Shown here piece after piece: positions 9,384-16,679 of a stretch of DNA of 24,235 nt. The DNA is from Zygnema cylindricum (lineage: Eukaryota > Streptophyta > Zygnematophyceae > Zygnematales > Zygnemataceae). The translations under genes were made by a program, and so were the position numbers. The notes beneath the pieces are model-generated. The model saw only the letters and a list, made by a program, of their open reading frames with translations. It did no database searches and was not told the origin of the DNA. Location: contig JBBHKE010000306.1 of NCBI GenBank assembly GCA_037447655.1, forward strand, positions 1 through 24,235. The letters run 5' to 3'. Position 1 is the stretch's first letter; each line of letters begins with the position of its first letter.

Positions 9384-10460
9384 CTCATATGCCAGTGACT
9401 TCAATGGTAGCCATAGACCTTTTTTTCCCACCGTTTCTTTCTCCATCACTCTTTTTCTCTCCTTGTTCCCCCTCTCTCTTCTCATTCCCACTCCCATTCC
9501 TTACCCCTCCCCCATCCCCCTCCCCCTCCCCCCTCCCCCTCCCCCTCCCCCTCCCCCTCCCCCTCCCCCTCCCCCTCCCCCTCCCCCTCCCCCTCCCCCT
9601 CCCCCTCCCCCTCCCCCTCCCCCTCCCCCTCCCCCTCCCCCTCCCCCTCCCCCCCCCCCTCCCCCTTCCCTTCCCCCCTCGCCCTCTCCCCCTCCCCCTC
9701 TCCCTCTCCCTCTCCCATTTCCCTCCCACTCCCCCCTAATATGACATTTTCTGATTATGAATTTGGACATTAACCGTATAAATCATATTGTACGAAATTG
9801 TACAGTTGCTGTACCATATCGTCTGATGTGGTACAGATACAGTCACATTTAAATTGTACTTTACCATAGCGTATTTGTACTGTAGGTTGTTTGTTTTTCT
9901 CTGTTTTTTTTTGGTTTCTTCGATCAATGTAGGTTGTACTTCTGAAATGAAGAAAATATTCAACCCTAAGTAGATTGTTTCTTTTCCTTGCTTTGTAGTT
10001 TTATTTTCATTTTATTATTATCTGTCCTTTCGGATTTCACGATTTTTACACGAATTTACTATTCTTATTCACAATTCTCTAGGGTTTGTTTTTTTCATCT
10101 TACCAAAGAAAGTTTTGAATGATATCGACGCGTTTCATTTTTATTATTTTAGAACTTTTTTAAAGGTTCCATTTTGATGGTATATTCTTGATGGTTTTGA
10201 TTTTTTTTGCCTTGAAAAAGTTTCAATCGTGAAAAGATAAACAAAAAAAAGTCAAAAACTGAAACAACTTGTGTTCTTTTATCCTTTCCCACCTTATGTA
10301 GATTGAGAGTTTTTTTTTTTTCCTTCTTTTCTTTCAGATGACAAGAGCTTCTTTACAAAAAGAAAAGATTTCGAATAATATCGGAAACGGAACGGTCGAG
10401 GGAACAAAGAAAAAAAAAGAAGAACCTCAAGACGAAGGAGAAGACGTCGATATGTCATAA
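6608..10460 (+). CDS. MED10: Mediator complex subunit 10 (5 exons, 168 aa)
   Basis: MED10 is a small subunit of the middle module of Mediator, the nuclear coactivator that bridges transcription factors and RNA polymerase II. The exons are 6608-6717, 7842-7922, 8715-8817, 9205-9294 and 10338-10460. All introns are GT-AG, and the phases (2, 2, 0, 0) keep one frame to TAA. The family signature is clear: IPLEVVRFVDDGRNPDEFTK spans exons 2-3, then CLERNEATRGKVEAFK, then FPDEMEAFRDLR in exon 4. These align with the PLEV..(Y/F)(I/V)D.GRNP...(Y/F)TK and FP(E/D)(D/E)M...R..R pattern of MED10. Human MED10 is about 135 aa; this protein is longer because exon 5 adds a Lys/Glu-rich tail ending EDVDMS. The ATG is preceded by a polypyrimidine tract and GCAG (6601-6604), so a 5'-UTR intron may end there. 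An upstream coding exon is unlikely because the N-terminus already aligns with the family start. SOUL faces it tail-to-tail. Confidence 0.93.
6718..7841 (+). other. MED10 intron 1 (1124 bp)
   Basis: The donor is GTAAGC and the acceptor ATCCCAG. The intron is AT-rich and has no recognisable embedded gene. Frames at 6935-7192 and 7270-7503 are short, Lys/Ile-rich and lack family features, so they are treated as chance. Confidence 0.7.
7950..8245 (+). repeat. Degenerate TTCAATTCAGTT array in MED10 intron 2
   Basis: MED10 intron 2 (7923-8714) contains many imperfect units of the type TTTTGTTCAATTCAGTT, with a period of roughly 10-20 bp. Long Ser/Phe-rich frames across it are by-products of the array. 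A pyrimidine-rich stretch (about 8360-8515) follows before the acceptor CTTGAAG. Confidence 0.65.
8818..9204 (+). repeat. CT-rich MED10 intron 3
   Basis: The 387-bp intron is largely polypyrimidine on the sense strand (CTCTCC-type, mainly 8820-8885, 8950-9030 and 9080-9200). It has donor GTTTGT and acceptor CTACAG. A small non-repetitive island lies at 8885-8950. Confidence 0.7.
9318..9382 (+). repeat. (CT)n microsatellite in MED10 intron 4
   Basis: An almost pure CT dinucleotide tract of about 30 units begins 24 bp after the exon 4 donor GTTTGT at 9295. It is likely to be length-variable. Confidence 0.85.
9495..9718 (+). repeat. (CCCCCT)n hexanucleotide tract in MED10 intron 4
   Basis: CCCCCT is repeated more than 20 times almost perfectly (about 9515-9665), with degenerate CT/C-rich flanks. 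The - strand is AGGGGG-repeated and meets the sequence requirement for stacked G-quadruplexes; the + strand could form i-motifs. Frames reading poly-Pro or poly-Gly are artefacts. Confidence 0.9.
9776..9880. repeat. GTAC-rich tract with an 8-bp inverted repeat
   Basis: Multiple TGTAC/GTACA motifs occur inside MED10 intron 4. CTGTACCA (9809-9816) and TGGTACAG (9829-9836) form a perfect inverted repeat with a 12-bp spacer. TTGTACGAA (about 9788) matches, on the - strand, the SBP-box consensus TNCGTACAA. No function is demonstrated. Confidence 0.45.
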
Positions 10461-11958
10461 TTGTTTTTGTTTTTTTTTTGTGTTTAAAATACATTCGACT
10501 TTGTTATCGCCTTCCCTCTTTTTTTTCCTTTTTTAATTCCTTTTTTTGTTCTTGGGGAGATTCTTCTTTTACTGTATAGTTTTTTTTCTTGTTTTTTTTG
10601 TGAAGGCCATTGTGAGTTTGACCGTAGACTTTTCGATTTGCTGCAAAACTATCAACTTTTTATGCCCTTTCTTTTTATAAAGTTAAGTATCACTTTTTGT
10701 ATTTAAAAGTTAGTATATGTACCACATGTCTATTTAGAAAGTCAATATACGCAATCTACCGTAAACCCCAAAAGAAAAAGAAGCCGTGGAAAAAAAGAAA
10801 TACTTTTAGCTCTGTTCAGATAATAAAACCTATAGAAAAGGGAAAGATAAAATCATGTCAGATCAAATGCAGGTATGTAAGATGGTCTTGATTATGTTTT
10901 AATAATAACAATAAACAACTGTTCTTTGCAATAAATAACAAGAAATAAATGTTACGTAATAAGTAAATGGGAACGACGCAACACATGATTATGCTTGAAG
11001 TTTTACTGTTCTCAATCAATAATTGATTTGTGGGAGAGCATTTGATAATTGATGGAAAAATTCGGAAAAAAAGTGCTAAGATACAGGTCTTACAAAAATA
11101 TTGCCTTTGTAACTTAATGTGAAACGTATTGTCTTATTTCAATAAAAGACTGAAGGATTGTCTTAATTCTTCCGTCTCATCTCTTACACGAGAGTTAAGA
11201 GGGATGGTAAACTATCTTTCAGTACATGGATACTAAAGATGTGAAAATTCAAAACAAAAATAATCTGAAATGATAAGTGTGTATGACCATCAACTTGTGA
11301 TAGCTGTACGCGGTGTACTTTCAAAAATAAAGAATCGTCTTTCATGTGTCAAGAAAAATGTTTATTTGGGGATTAATATTCCTTGCAACAGTGATTGTCA
11401 GAGTGCAAAGAGATGAAAAACCCATTACAAAAAAGTTATCGGAAAGAAAAAAAAGAATGGAAGCACTGACTTTAGGAGTGTGTTTAGAGATATTACAAAT
11501 GAAGTCAATTATATTTGCCAAATTAAACAGAAAAAAATAAAGCTGAAAGAGAATAAACGGAAAACACAACTTCATATAGTCTATATTATGTTTTCAGGCA
11601 TTGATAATACAACACCGTCCGTTTTGAATTCCCACAAACAGATAAAAACAATTCAGGGAAGATTTACTTCTCAAAAACAATTCAAAGAAAATAAAATCAA
11701 CAAAAGAAAGAATCCAGAATGGAAATATAAACATTGGTATACAAATATCCTCAATTTCTTCGAAGAATATGAATAAAACGAGTTATTTTATTAGTTAAAA
11801 AACAAAAATTGAATAAATCAAACTATCCAAATTCAAACCGATCCCTTTGTCATAATCCTTATCCCCATCTCAAAAAAGAAAAGAAAAAACCTACATTACT
11901 TGTATTTTTACAAAAAAAACTACTATTGATTACAAGTCCAAGCTCTATTGTACAAATT
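10461..11958. other. MED10 3' flank and AT-rich intergenic DNA; no supportable gene
   Basis: The first ~180 bp are T-rich and probably MED10 3' UTR; an AATAAA at 11140 is one possible poly(A) signal. Frames at 11346-11540 (hydrophobic start MFIWGLIFLATVIV, then Lys-rich) and 11480-11776 (Lys/Asn-rich) overlap in different frames and match no family I know. A short spliced frame can be drawn from ATG 10855 (donor GTATGT at 10873) to 11223-11273, but the peptide would be only ~22 aa. None of these is called as a gene. Confidence 0.5.
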
Positions 11959-12075
11959 GTACTCCCCCTCCCCCTGCCGCTCCCTGTCCCCCTCCCTCTC
12001 CCTCTGCCCTTCCCTCTCCCCTTCCCCCTCCCCTTCCCTCTCCCCTTCCCCCTCCCCTTCCCTCCCTCTCCCCCT
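11959..12075 (+). repeat. C/CT-rich tract (CCCCTCCCTTCC type)
   Basis: An imperfect CCCTCTCCCCTTCC-type tract lies in the MED10-SOUL intergenic region, read as polypyrimidine on the + strand. Pro/Leu-rich frames across it are artefacts. Confidence 0.75.
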
Positions 12076-12239
12076 TTACTCCGGACGAGAGAATAATCTC
12101 TAACATCCAAATAAAGTCGATTATTTTTTTTCGGGAATTCAAACATCAAAAGATCTTTTCACAAAAAAAATCAAAAAAGCCCTGCAAAAAAAAGTTGAAA
12201 AAAAAACCTTCTAATCGAAACATTGACATTTCTTAATGA

Positions 12240-12665
12240 AAACGAAAACCATTTCCAAAAAACAATTTAAAAAATTTCAAAAATTCGAATCAATACCATT
12301 CAAACATCGAATCAAAGCATTCAAAACAAAAATTAAAAATAGTCAAAAATCTAAACAAAACATTTTCCAAGATTTTAACAAGCCTTTAGCAAACAAACCT
12401 TCACAAAACTTTTCAAAACCTTTTCAAAACTTTACAAAACTTTTCAAAACTTTACAAAACTTTAGAAAACTGATAAAACTTCGAAAAAAAAACTTAAATC
12501 ACAAAACTACTTCGCCGTTTAACCGTCTTACTCCTTTTTCTCAACCAGATAAAGAATTCGATTTTTCAACTTTTCAAAACTACCAAACCTTACAAAACTT
12601 TTCAAAACTTCCAAAACCTTACAAAAAAATTCAAATCTTCCCAAACCTACAAAAAAACCTTTCAA
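12240..12665 (+). repeat. Degenerate ~11-bp AAAACTTTTC/AAAACTTTAC array
   Basis: Units of the type TTTTCAAAACT and TTTACAAAACT recur across the stretch, most regularly at 12405-12475. The 150-codon frame across it (12236-12688) is rich in Phe, Lys, Gln and Asn purely because of the repeat, and is not called as a gene. The array runs into the first copy of the SOUL 3' duplication. Confidence 0.7.
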
Positions 12666-13051
12666 AAACTTACAAAAAAATGCTGTAAGTCCTCTCTCTT
12701 TTCCTATTCCTTTTTCTCCACCGGATAAAGAATTTCATTTTTTCGAAAGACAGGAATCGTCCACGGAGGATTAAATCGAGCCAAAACATAATCTCCGGTA
12801 ATATTCCATCCCAGATTCTTAATTCCTTCCCTCAATTTCTCCAAATCTTCCCAAATCTACAAAAAAACCTTTCTAAAACTTACAAAAAAATGCTGTAAGT
12901 CCTCGCTCTTTTCCTATTCCTTTTTCTCCACCGGATAAAGAATTTCATTTTTTCGAAAGACAGGAATCGTCCACGGAGGATTAAATCGAGCCAAAACATA
13001 GTCTCCGGTAATATTCCATCCCAGATTCTTAATTCCTTCCCTCAATTTCTC
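12632..13051 (-). repeat. 210-bp direct tandem duplication of the SOUL 3' end
   Basis: Copies at 12632-12841 and 12842-13051 are offset by exactly 210 bp and differ at about four positions. The proximal copy is the end of the live SOUL coding sequence plus its immediate downstream DNA. The distal copy (12704-12841) repeats the last ~45 codons, including NPPWTIPVFRKNEILYPVEK and the TAG stop, with an intact frame. One difference within the coding part, GAT/GAC, is synonymous. High identity implies a recent event. The duplicated downstream segment includes part of the AAAACTT array. Confidence 0.9.
12704..12841 (-). pseudogene. Distal partial copy of SOUL C-terminal coding sequence
   Basis: This is an intact - strand frame of ~46 codons, identical in translation to the end of the SOUL protein but without a start or upstream domain. 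It lies downstream of the true stop (12914-12916) in the gene's 3' region. It would be transcribed only as 3' UTR unless splicing skips to it. An AG at the end of TTTTTTTGTAG (about 12855-12865 on the - strand) lies just upstream, so use as an alternative terminal exon cannot be excluded. Confidence 0.75.
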
Positions 13052-15147
13052 CGAATATTTCTCTAAATCGGTATAATTTGTCGTACCGTTAAAAGTAATA
13101 ACTCCCAAAAATTCTTCCGGTACCTCTTTTATCGAAACCATCGAGTCCGTCGGTTTCGGAATTGTCTCCAAAGAATATTTCGAGGGTAAGACGAATTGCA
13201 TCGTCGTTTTTGTCTTTTCTGTCGATTTGTCCTTATTCTCAACTGTACACAAAGAAGAACATAAGAAGTACGATTCGCAAGTTAGGTTCTTTATCTGTCT
13301 CTTTCTCCCTGCCCTTCTCTCTCTCTTTCTCTCTCCCTCTCTCGCCCTCGCCCGGTCCTTGCCTCTCCCTCTACAGCTCCCCACCCCTCCCTTTAACTTC
13401 TTCTCTCTCCTTCTCTCCCCCTCTTCCCAACAGTCTCTCCCCTCCCTCTCGCTCCCATCTCCCCAATTTCCTCCCTCTGCTCCCCTCTCCTCCCTCTGTT
13501 CCCCTCTCACTCCCCTCTCCCTAACCTTCTCTCTTTACTCCCCTCTCTCTCCTCCCCTCTCCCCTCCCCCCTCTTCCCTCTCCCCTCTCCTCTCTCCCCC
13601 CTCTCTCCCCCTTCCCCTCTTCTCACCTGTGATTACAGGAGATGTCATGGCGATCTTCTCTCCCTGCCCCCCTTTCTCCTGTGTGATTACAGGAGATGTC
13701 ATAGCGATTTTCTCTCCCTCTCCCCCCTCCTCCCTCTTCACATTGTTGGGTTTTCCCATCACTCCTAAATATCCCGCGAGAGTCATAAATCCTCCGTCCG
13801 CTCCACTCTGTCCTTCCCTCTCCAACAAAAAAAAAAAGATAAGGAACAATAATAATAATTAAAAAAAGAAAAAGAAAAACTGATAAAAAATAGTGTTTCT
13901 CCCCCTCTCCCTCTCCCACTTCCCTGCCCCTCCCTCCCTCTCTCCCTCTCCCGACTGCTGCCGTAATTCAGGAGAAATGGGGGGGAGAGAGAGGGTAGAG
14001 ACCAGGGAGAGGGAGGGATGAAGGGAACAGGAAGATGAGGGAGAAGGAGGTTCGGAGAGGGAAAGGAGAAAAGAAAACGGATTAGAAAAAAATGAAAAAA
14101 AATATAAAAAAAATGAAACCGCTGCTTCGAACTGCAACCCCCTTGCCCCCTTCCTTCCTCTCCCTCTCTTCCTGTCCCTCTCTTCTTCCCCTTTCTCCTT
14201 CTTCCCTCTCCCCCCCCCCCCCACCCCACACCCCCCCCCCCCCCCCCCCCCCCCCCTCCCCAAGCCCCCTCTTCTATCCCCCCATAGGAAGTATGGGGGG
14301 GTTATGGGGGGCAACTGGCCAAAGGGGGGGGTGGGGGGAGGGGGAGAGACAAGCGTACGGGACGGGAGAAGCGTATATCTCACCCCATCGCTTCTCTCCA
14401 TCCATCTCTTTTTCTCTCTCTCTAACCTCTCTCCCCCATCCCCCCCCCCCCCCCATCCTCTCCTGACCAGCTCATTATAGCAAGGAATAGAAAGGCCAGA
14501 GGGGAGAGAGAAGGGAGAGAGGGGAGAGAGGCGAGAGGAGAGAGAGGAGAGAGAGGAGAAAGGGGAGAGAGGAGAGAGAGGAGAGAGGAGAGGAGAGAGA
14601 GGAGAGAGGAGAGAGGAAAGAGAGGAGAGAGAGGAGAGAGTGGAGAGAGAGGATAGAGAGGAGAGAATGGAGTGGAGAGAGAGGAGAGAGAGGAGAGAGT
14701 GAAGAGAGTGGATAGTGAGGGGAGAGTGGAGTGGAGAGAGAGGAGAAAGAGGAGAGAGTGGAGAGAAGAGAGAGAGGATATTCTACCTCGTTGACTGCAT
14801 AGATAATGGAGCAGTTACTGAAGTTGGTAACGTTGACTACAGTCATGGGGGGTAGAGGGAGAAAATCCGAACAGCTTAAATTCTGACATGAGAGAAGAGT
14901 GAGGGTTAGGATTAAAGAAAAGAAAAATACTAATAACTAATTTTTTTGAGGCCTCACAGATTTATTTTTTAAGTTTTATTTATTTATTTATTATTTTTTT
15001 TTTTTTTTTTACCTGGAAATGGGATCCGGTATACGTGACTTCGGCCACCAAACGAGGCGCATATTTTCTTATTTCGACATCATCTTTTTTTTCAACCACC
15101 TCGTACTTCGGCTGCTCCTCACTGATTTTCCCAAAAATCATTCCCAT
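12914..15147 (-). CDS. SOUL/HBP family haem-binding protein (3 exons, 218 aa)
   Basis: SOUL/HBP proteins bind haem and other tetrapyrroles and are thought to buffer or carry them. The exons on the - strand are 15147-15013, 13819-13627 and 13242-12914. Phases 0 and 1 join cleanly, with donors GTAAAA and GTGAGA and acceptors TTGGAG and GTACAG. Family features run in order: PKYEVVEKKDDVEIRKYAP and VAEV in exon 1; GGFMTLAGYLG and two EKIAMTSPVIT motifs in exon 2; then MQFVLPSKYSLETIPKP, the VITFNGTTN strand, and NPPWTIPVFRKNEILYPVEK near the C-terminus. Paired KIAMT.PV motifs also occur in other SOUL proteins. The start has a strong context (CCGCCATGGG). An in-frame stretch without ATG lies upstream (to about 15256), so a spliced N-terminal targeting extension cannot be excluded; as called, the protein has no signal peptide and is probably cytosolic. 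The exon 2 acceptor could instead be the CAG four codons downstream (start 13807). Confidence 0.94.
13243..13626 (-). repeat. SOUL intron 2, CT-rich on + strand
   Basis: The 384-bp intron is mostly CTCTCCC-type on the + strand, so the pre-mRNA is GA-rich here. This is the reverse of the pyrimidine polarity seen in MED10 introns 3 and 4. Overlapping Ser/Pro/Leu-rich and Arg/Glu-rich frames are artefacts. Confidence 0.75.
14209..14350. repeat. Poly-C then G-run block (G-quadruplex potential on both strands)
   Basis: Positions 14210-14258 are nearly pure C, interrupted by a few A and T. Positions 14293-14345 on the + strand contain five G-runs of five or more (for example GGGGGGG, GGGGGG and GGGGG), which meets an intramolecular G4 pattern. 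The C and G blocks are inverted relative to each other and could also pair. Confidence 0.7.
14495..14776 (+). repeat. GAGAGAGGA minisatellite in SOUL intron 1
   Basis: About 280 bp of nearly pure purine is built from GAGAGAGGA and GGAGAGA units with occasional GTGGA interruptions. The tract is long enough to form triplex (H-DNA) structures in principle. Confidence 0.8.
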
Positions 15148-15515
15148 GGCGGAAGATGAAAAAGAAGAAGAAAAAATATTATTTTTTCTGGTACTCGATG
15201 CGAAAGCTTTCGGAAAAGGAACCTTCCTGAGAGCTATCGTAGCAACTAGACAAAAACCGTACTAAAAAGTACGGAATTGTACGGAATTGTACGGATGGTG
15301 GAGATAGAGACGATGACAAAGGAGCGGAAACCAAAGAAAAAGATGAATTTAGATGAGAGGAAAAATGAGGTTAAAAAAAAAAAAGTTTTTTTTTTTTTTT
15401 CTTCCCTAGCTTGAAAACTGGAATTTTAGTTTGTGTTTTGGAAGTGCTTTGGTGGAAAACTTGAAGTGGAAATTTTTTTATAAGTTTCAAAGTCTTTATA
15501 CTGGAAGTACAGCAA
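15148..15515. promoter_or_regulatory. Probable upstream region of SOUL, shared with a divergent candidate
   Basis: This 368-bp gap lies between the SOUL start (- strand) and a possible + strand gene at 15516. It contains the GTACGG cluster listed separately and a poly-A/poly-T stretch (15375-15399) that could form a hairpin. The assignment is by position only. Confidence 0.4.
15257..15295 (-). promoter_or_regulatory. Three GTACGG motifs at 10-bp spacing (SBP-box-like sites)
   Basis: GTACGG occurs at 15269, 15279 and 15289 on the + strand. On the SOUL sense strand two of these read TCCGTACAA and the third TCCGTACTT. The first two match TNCGTACAA, the consensus known for plant SBP-domain factors, whose core is GTAC. 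CCGTAC (15257-15262) is a perfect inverted partner of the first motif with a 6-bp spacer. The sites lie 110-150 bp upstream of the SOUL ATG and one helical turn apart. Binding is inferred. Confidence 0.4.
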
Positions 15516-15717
15516 ATGGTTCCGTACAGAATTCGCAGAATGGATCTGACGGCGAGGATTTACGGAAAAAAGAAGGAGATCGAAGCATCGAACGTAAGTA
15601 ACATTGCCATGTGTATTTTTTTAGTATGATTGGACGGATCTCCGTACGAAACGCACTAAATTGAGTGATCGAACGGCGGAAAGAAGATTAAGAAAGTTAA
15701 GAAGTACATGTCAATGA
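15516..15717 (+). CDS. Possible small basic protein, two exons (56 aa)
   Basis: ATG at 15516 opens 26 codons ending at a strong donor GTAAGT (15594). A polypyrimidine tract and TTTAG (to 15624) follow, after which 30 codons run to TGA 15715-15717. The phase is kept (0). The product is strongly basic, with Arg/Lys clusters such as RTAERRLRKLR, and matches no family I know. The implied intron is only 31 nt, far shorter than every other intron here (268-1193 nt). Without splicing the frame stops 12 codons later. The exon 2 segment GATCGAACGGCGGAAA recurs at 15731, so repeat-derived sequence is possible. Confidence 0.2.
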
Positions 15718-15812
15718 AACTGCATGGAGACGATCGAACGGCGGAAATATAGCCACGTAATAAAAGACGGACGATCTCGTGCCACGTCGTATAATTTATT
15801 TTAGAGTAGACT

Positions 15813-16200
15813 GTAGAGTGACGAGATTTGTCATGTGCGGAGTTTTCCTGGCAATTACTTCGCTGCTCATCGTTATTAGAATTAGAAACACTAATTCAGT
15901 GGCAAACTTTTTTTGGCCGAAAATCATAGAATAGTGTCAGCGACAGCATTGAAACGAGTGGTTTAAAATATGCCACGTCTCCTTATACTAAACTAGTATG
16001 TCACGTCCTCGGAGAAGGTTAAAGACTTGAAGTAGAGTGACGAGATTTGTCATGTGTGAAAGTTTCCTGGTAATTAATTCACTGCTCATCGTTATTATAA
16101 TAAAAAACATTAAATATATAAAATTCAGCACTATTTATTGGAGTGGACTAAAATCAACCATGTCTTTCAGTACTAAATTAGCGTTGTATATTTTAATTTT
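15813..16200 (+). mobile_element. Two tandem MITE-like copies (D and E), 219-bp spacing
   Basis: GTAGAGTGACGAGATTTGTC and the following CATGTG begin at 15813 and again at 16032. Each is followed by the family terminal motif CTGCTCATCGTTATTA and by a degenerate core (GTGG..TAAAAT...CACGTCTC in the first, GTGGACTAAAATCAACCATG in the second) with the CTAAATTAG tail. Copy D also shares ACACTAATTC with copy C. Both copies lack a clear right terminal repeat, and the 219-bp head-to-tail arrangement suggests a local tandem duplication after insertion. Confidence 0.5.
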
Positions 16201-16237
16201 ACATGAACAATTGAACACAACAGTAATGGATCCTAAA

Positions 16238-16273
16238 CGTTTATTACGTTTATTACGCTTATTACGCTTATTA
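16238..16273 (+). repeat. Four perfect 9-bp units (CGYTTATTA)
   Basis: Two CGTTTATTA units are followed by two CGCTTATTA units, all in register. The sequence sits just after MITE copy E. Confidence 0.85.
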
Positions 16274-16363
16274 GGCAGTGCAGCGGAAACCACCTCGAAA
16301 CTGGATAGAAGCAGGAAATCTAAGAAGTGACGCAAGACAGGCAAGTGCAAAATTATGGTTAGA

Positions 16364-16460
16364 GCAAAGTACAGTACGTACATTACTGTACTATACTGTA
16401 CTTTACCAGCCTATCAGAAGCAGACAAACTATACAGTACATCATCAGATGCTGTACCCAT
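16364..16460. repeat. GTAC/TACAGT-rich tract
   Basis: Several TACAGTAC, TACTGTAC and GTACAT motifs recur here, resembling the tracts at 394-480 and 9776-9880. As at 394-480, it lies close to MITE-like copies. Confidence 0.45.
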
Positions 16461-16679
16461 GAATTTTCTAATAGAGTTGATACGGCTAGAAAACTCACGT
16501 TTTAGGTTAATTGTAACTTAAAATCTTTAAAACCGTACGAATATGATACGTGAATACGAAATTACCGAACTGTATCTGCAAATCAGATTGTGTGACAGCT
16601 TTTGAAGTTCGAACGTTGGAGTTCGCACAGAATACGCATAGCGTACGGTATAAGTGCAGTACTCATACGGTAAAATAAA

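Larger units (their letters stand above)
13820..15012 (-). repeat. SOUL intron 1: alternating CT and GA blocks
   Basis: On the + strand the 1193-bp intron has a CT block (about 13898-13955), a GA block (13970-14075), a CT/C block (14140-14260), a G-rich block (14290-14350), a CT/C block (14395-14460) and a long GAGAGAGGA-type block (14495-14776). Near the donor there is AT-rich sequence ending in a T-run. A frame with MTVVNVTNFSNCSIIYAVNE (14846 downward) was considered as an exon but is not needed: exon 1 and exon 2 join in phase and give a full-length SOUL domain. Confidence 0.75.

Noticed and set aside
9076-9744. 222-codon and overlapping frames rich in Pro, Leu, Ser, Gly or Arg
   Set aside because: They arise from (CT)n and (CCCCCT)n tracts and overlap the true MED10 exon 4, which is in phase with its own splice sites.
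10855-11273. Spliced ~22-aa frame (MSDQMQ, then a second exon after CTTTCAG)
   Set aside because: Splice signals are good, but the product is too short to judge and there is no family support. Chance is likely in a T/A-rich region.
11346-11776. Two overlapping Lys-rich frames, one with a hydrophobic start
   Set aside because: They lie in different frames, match no known family, and have the composition expected of AT-rich non-coding DNA. Kept only as an intergenic note.
12236-12688. 150-codon Phe/Lys/Asn/Gln-rich frame
   Set aside because: It is produced by a degenerate ~11-bp tandem array. It has no domain and no splice context, and it ends inside the SOUL duplication.
13629-13710. In-frame repeat of the EKIAMTSPVIT coding segment in SOUL exon 2
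   Set aside because: It looks like a local duplication, but paired KIAMT.PV-type motifs are a known feature of SOUL/HBP proteins in plants and bacteria, so it is not anomalous.
14475-14846. Possible extra SOUL exon beginning MTVVNVTNFSNCSIIY on the - strand
   Set aside because: Exons 1 and 2 join in phase 0 and give a complete SOUL domain without it. The frame soon runs into the GAGAGAGGA repeat.
16037-16330. 97-codon frame across MITE copy E and the CGYTTATTA repeat
   Set aside because: It is composed of repeat sequence, including an RLLRLLRLL stretch from the 9-bp units.
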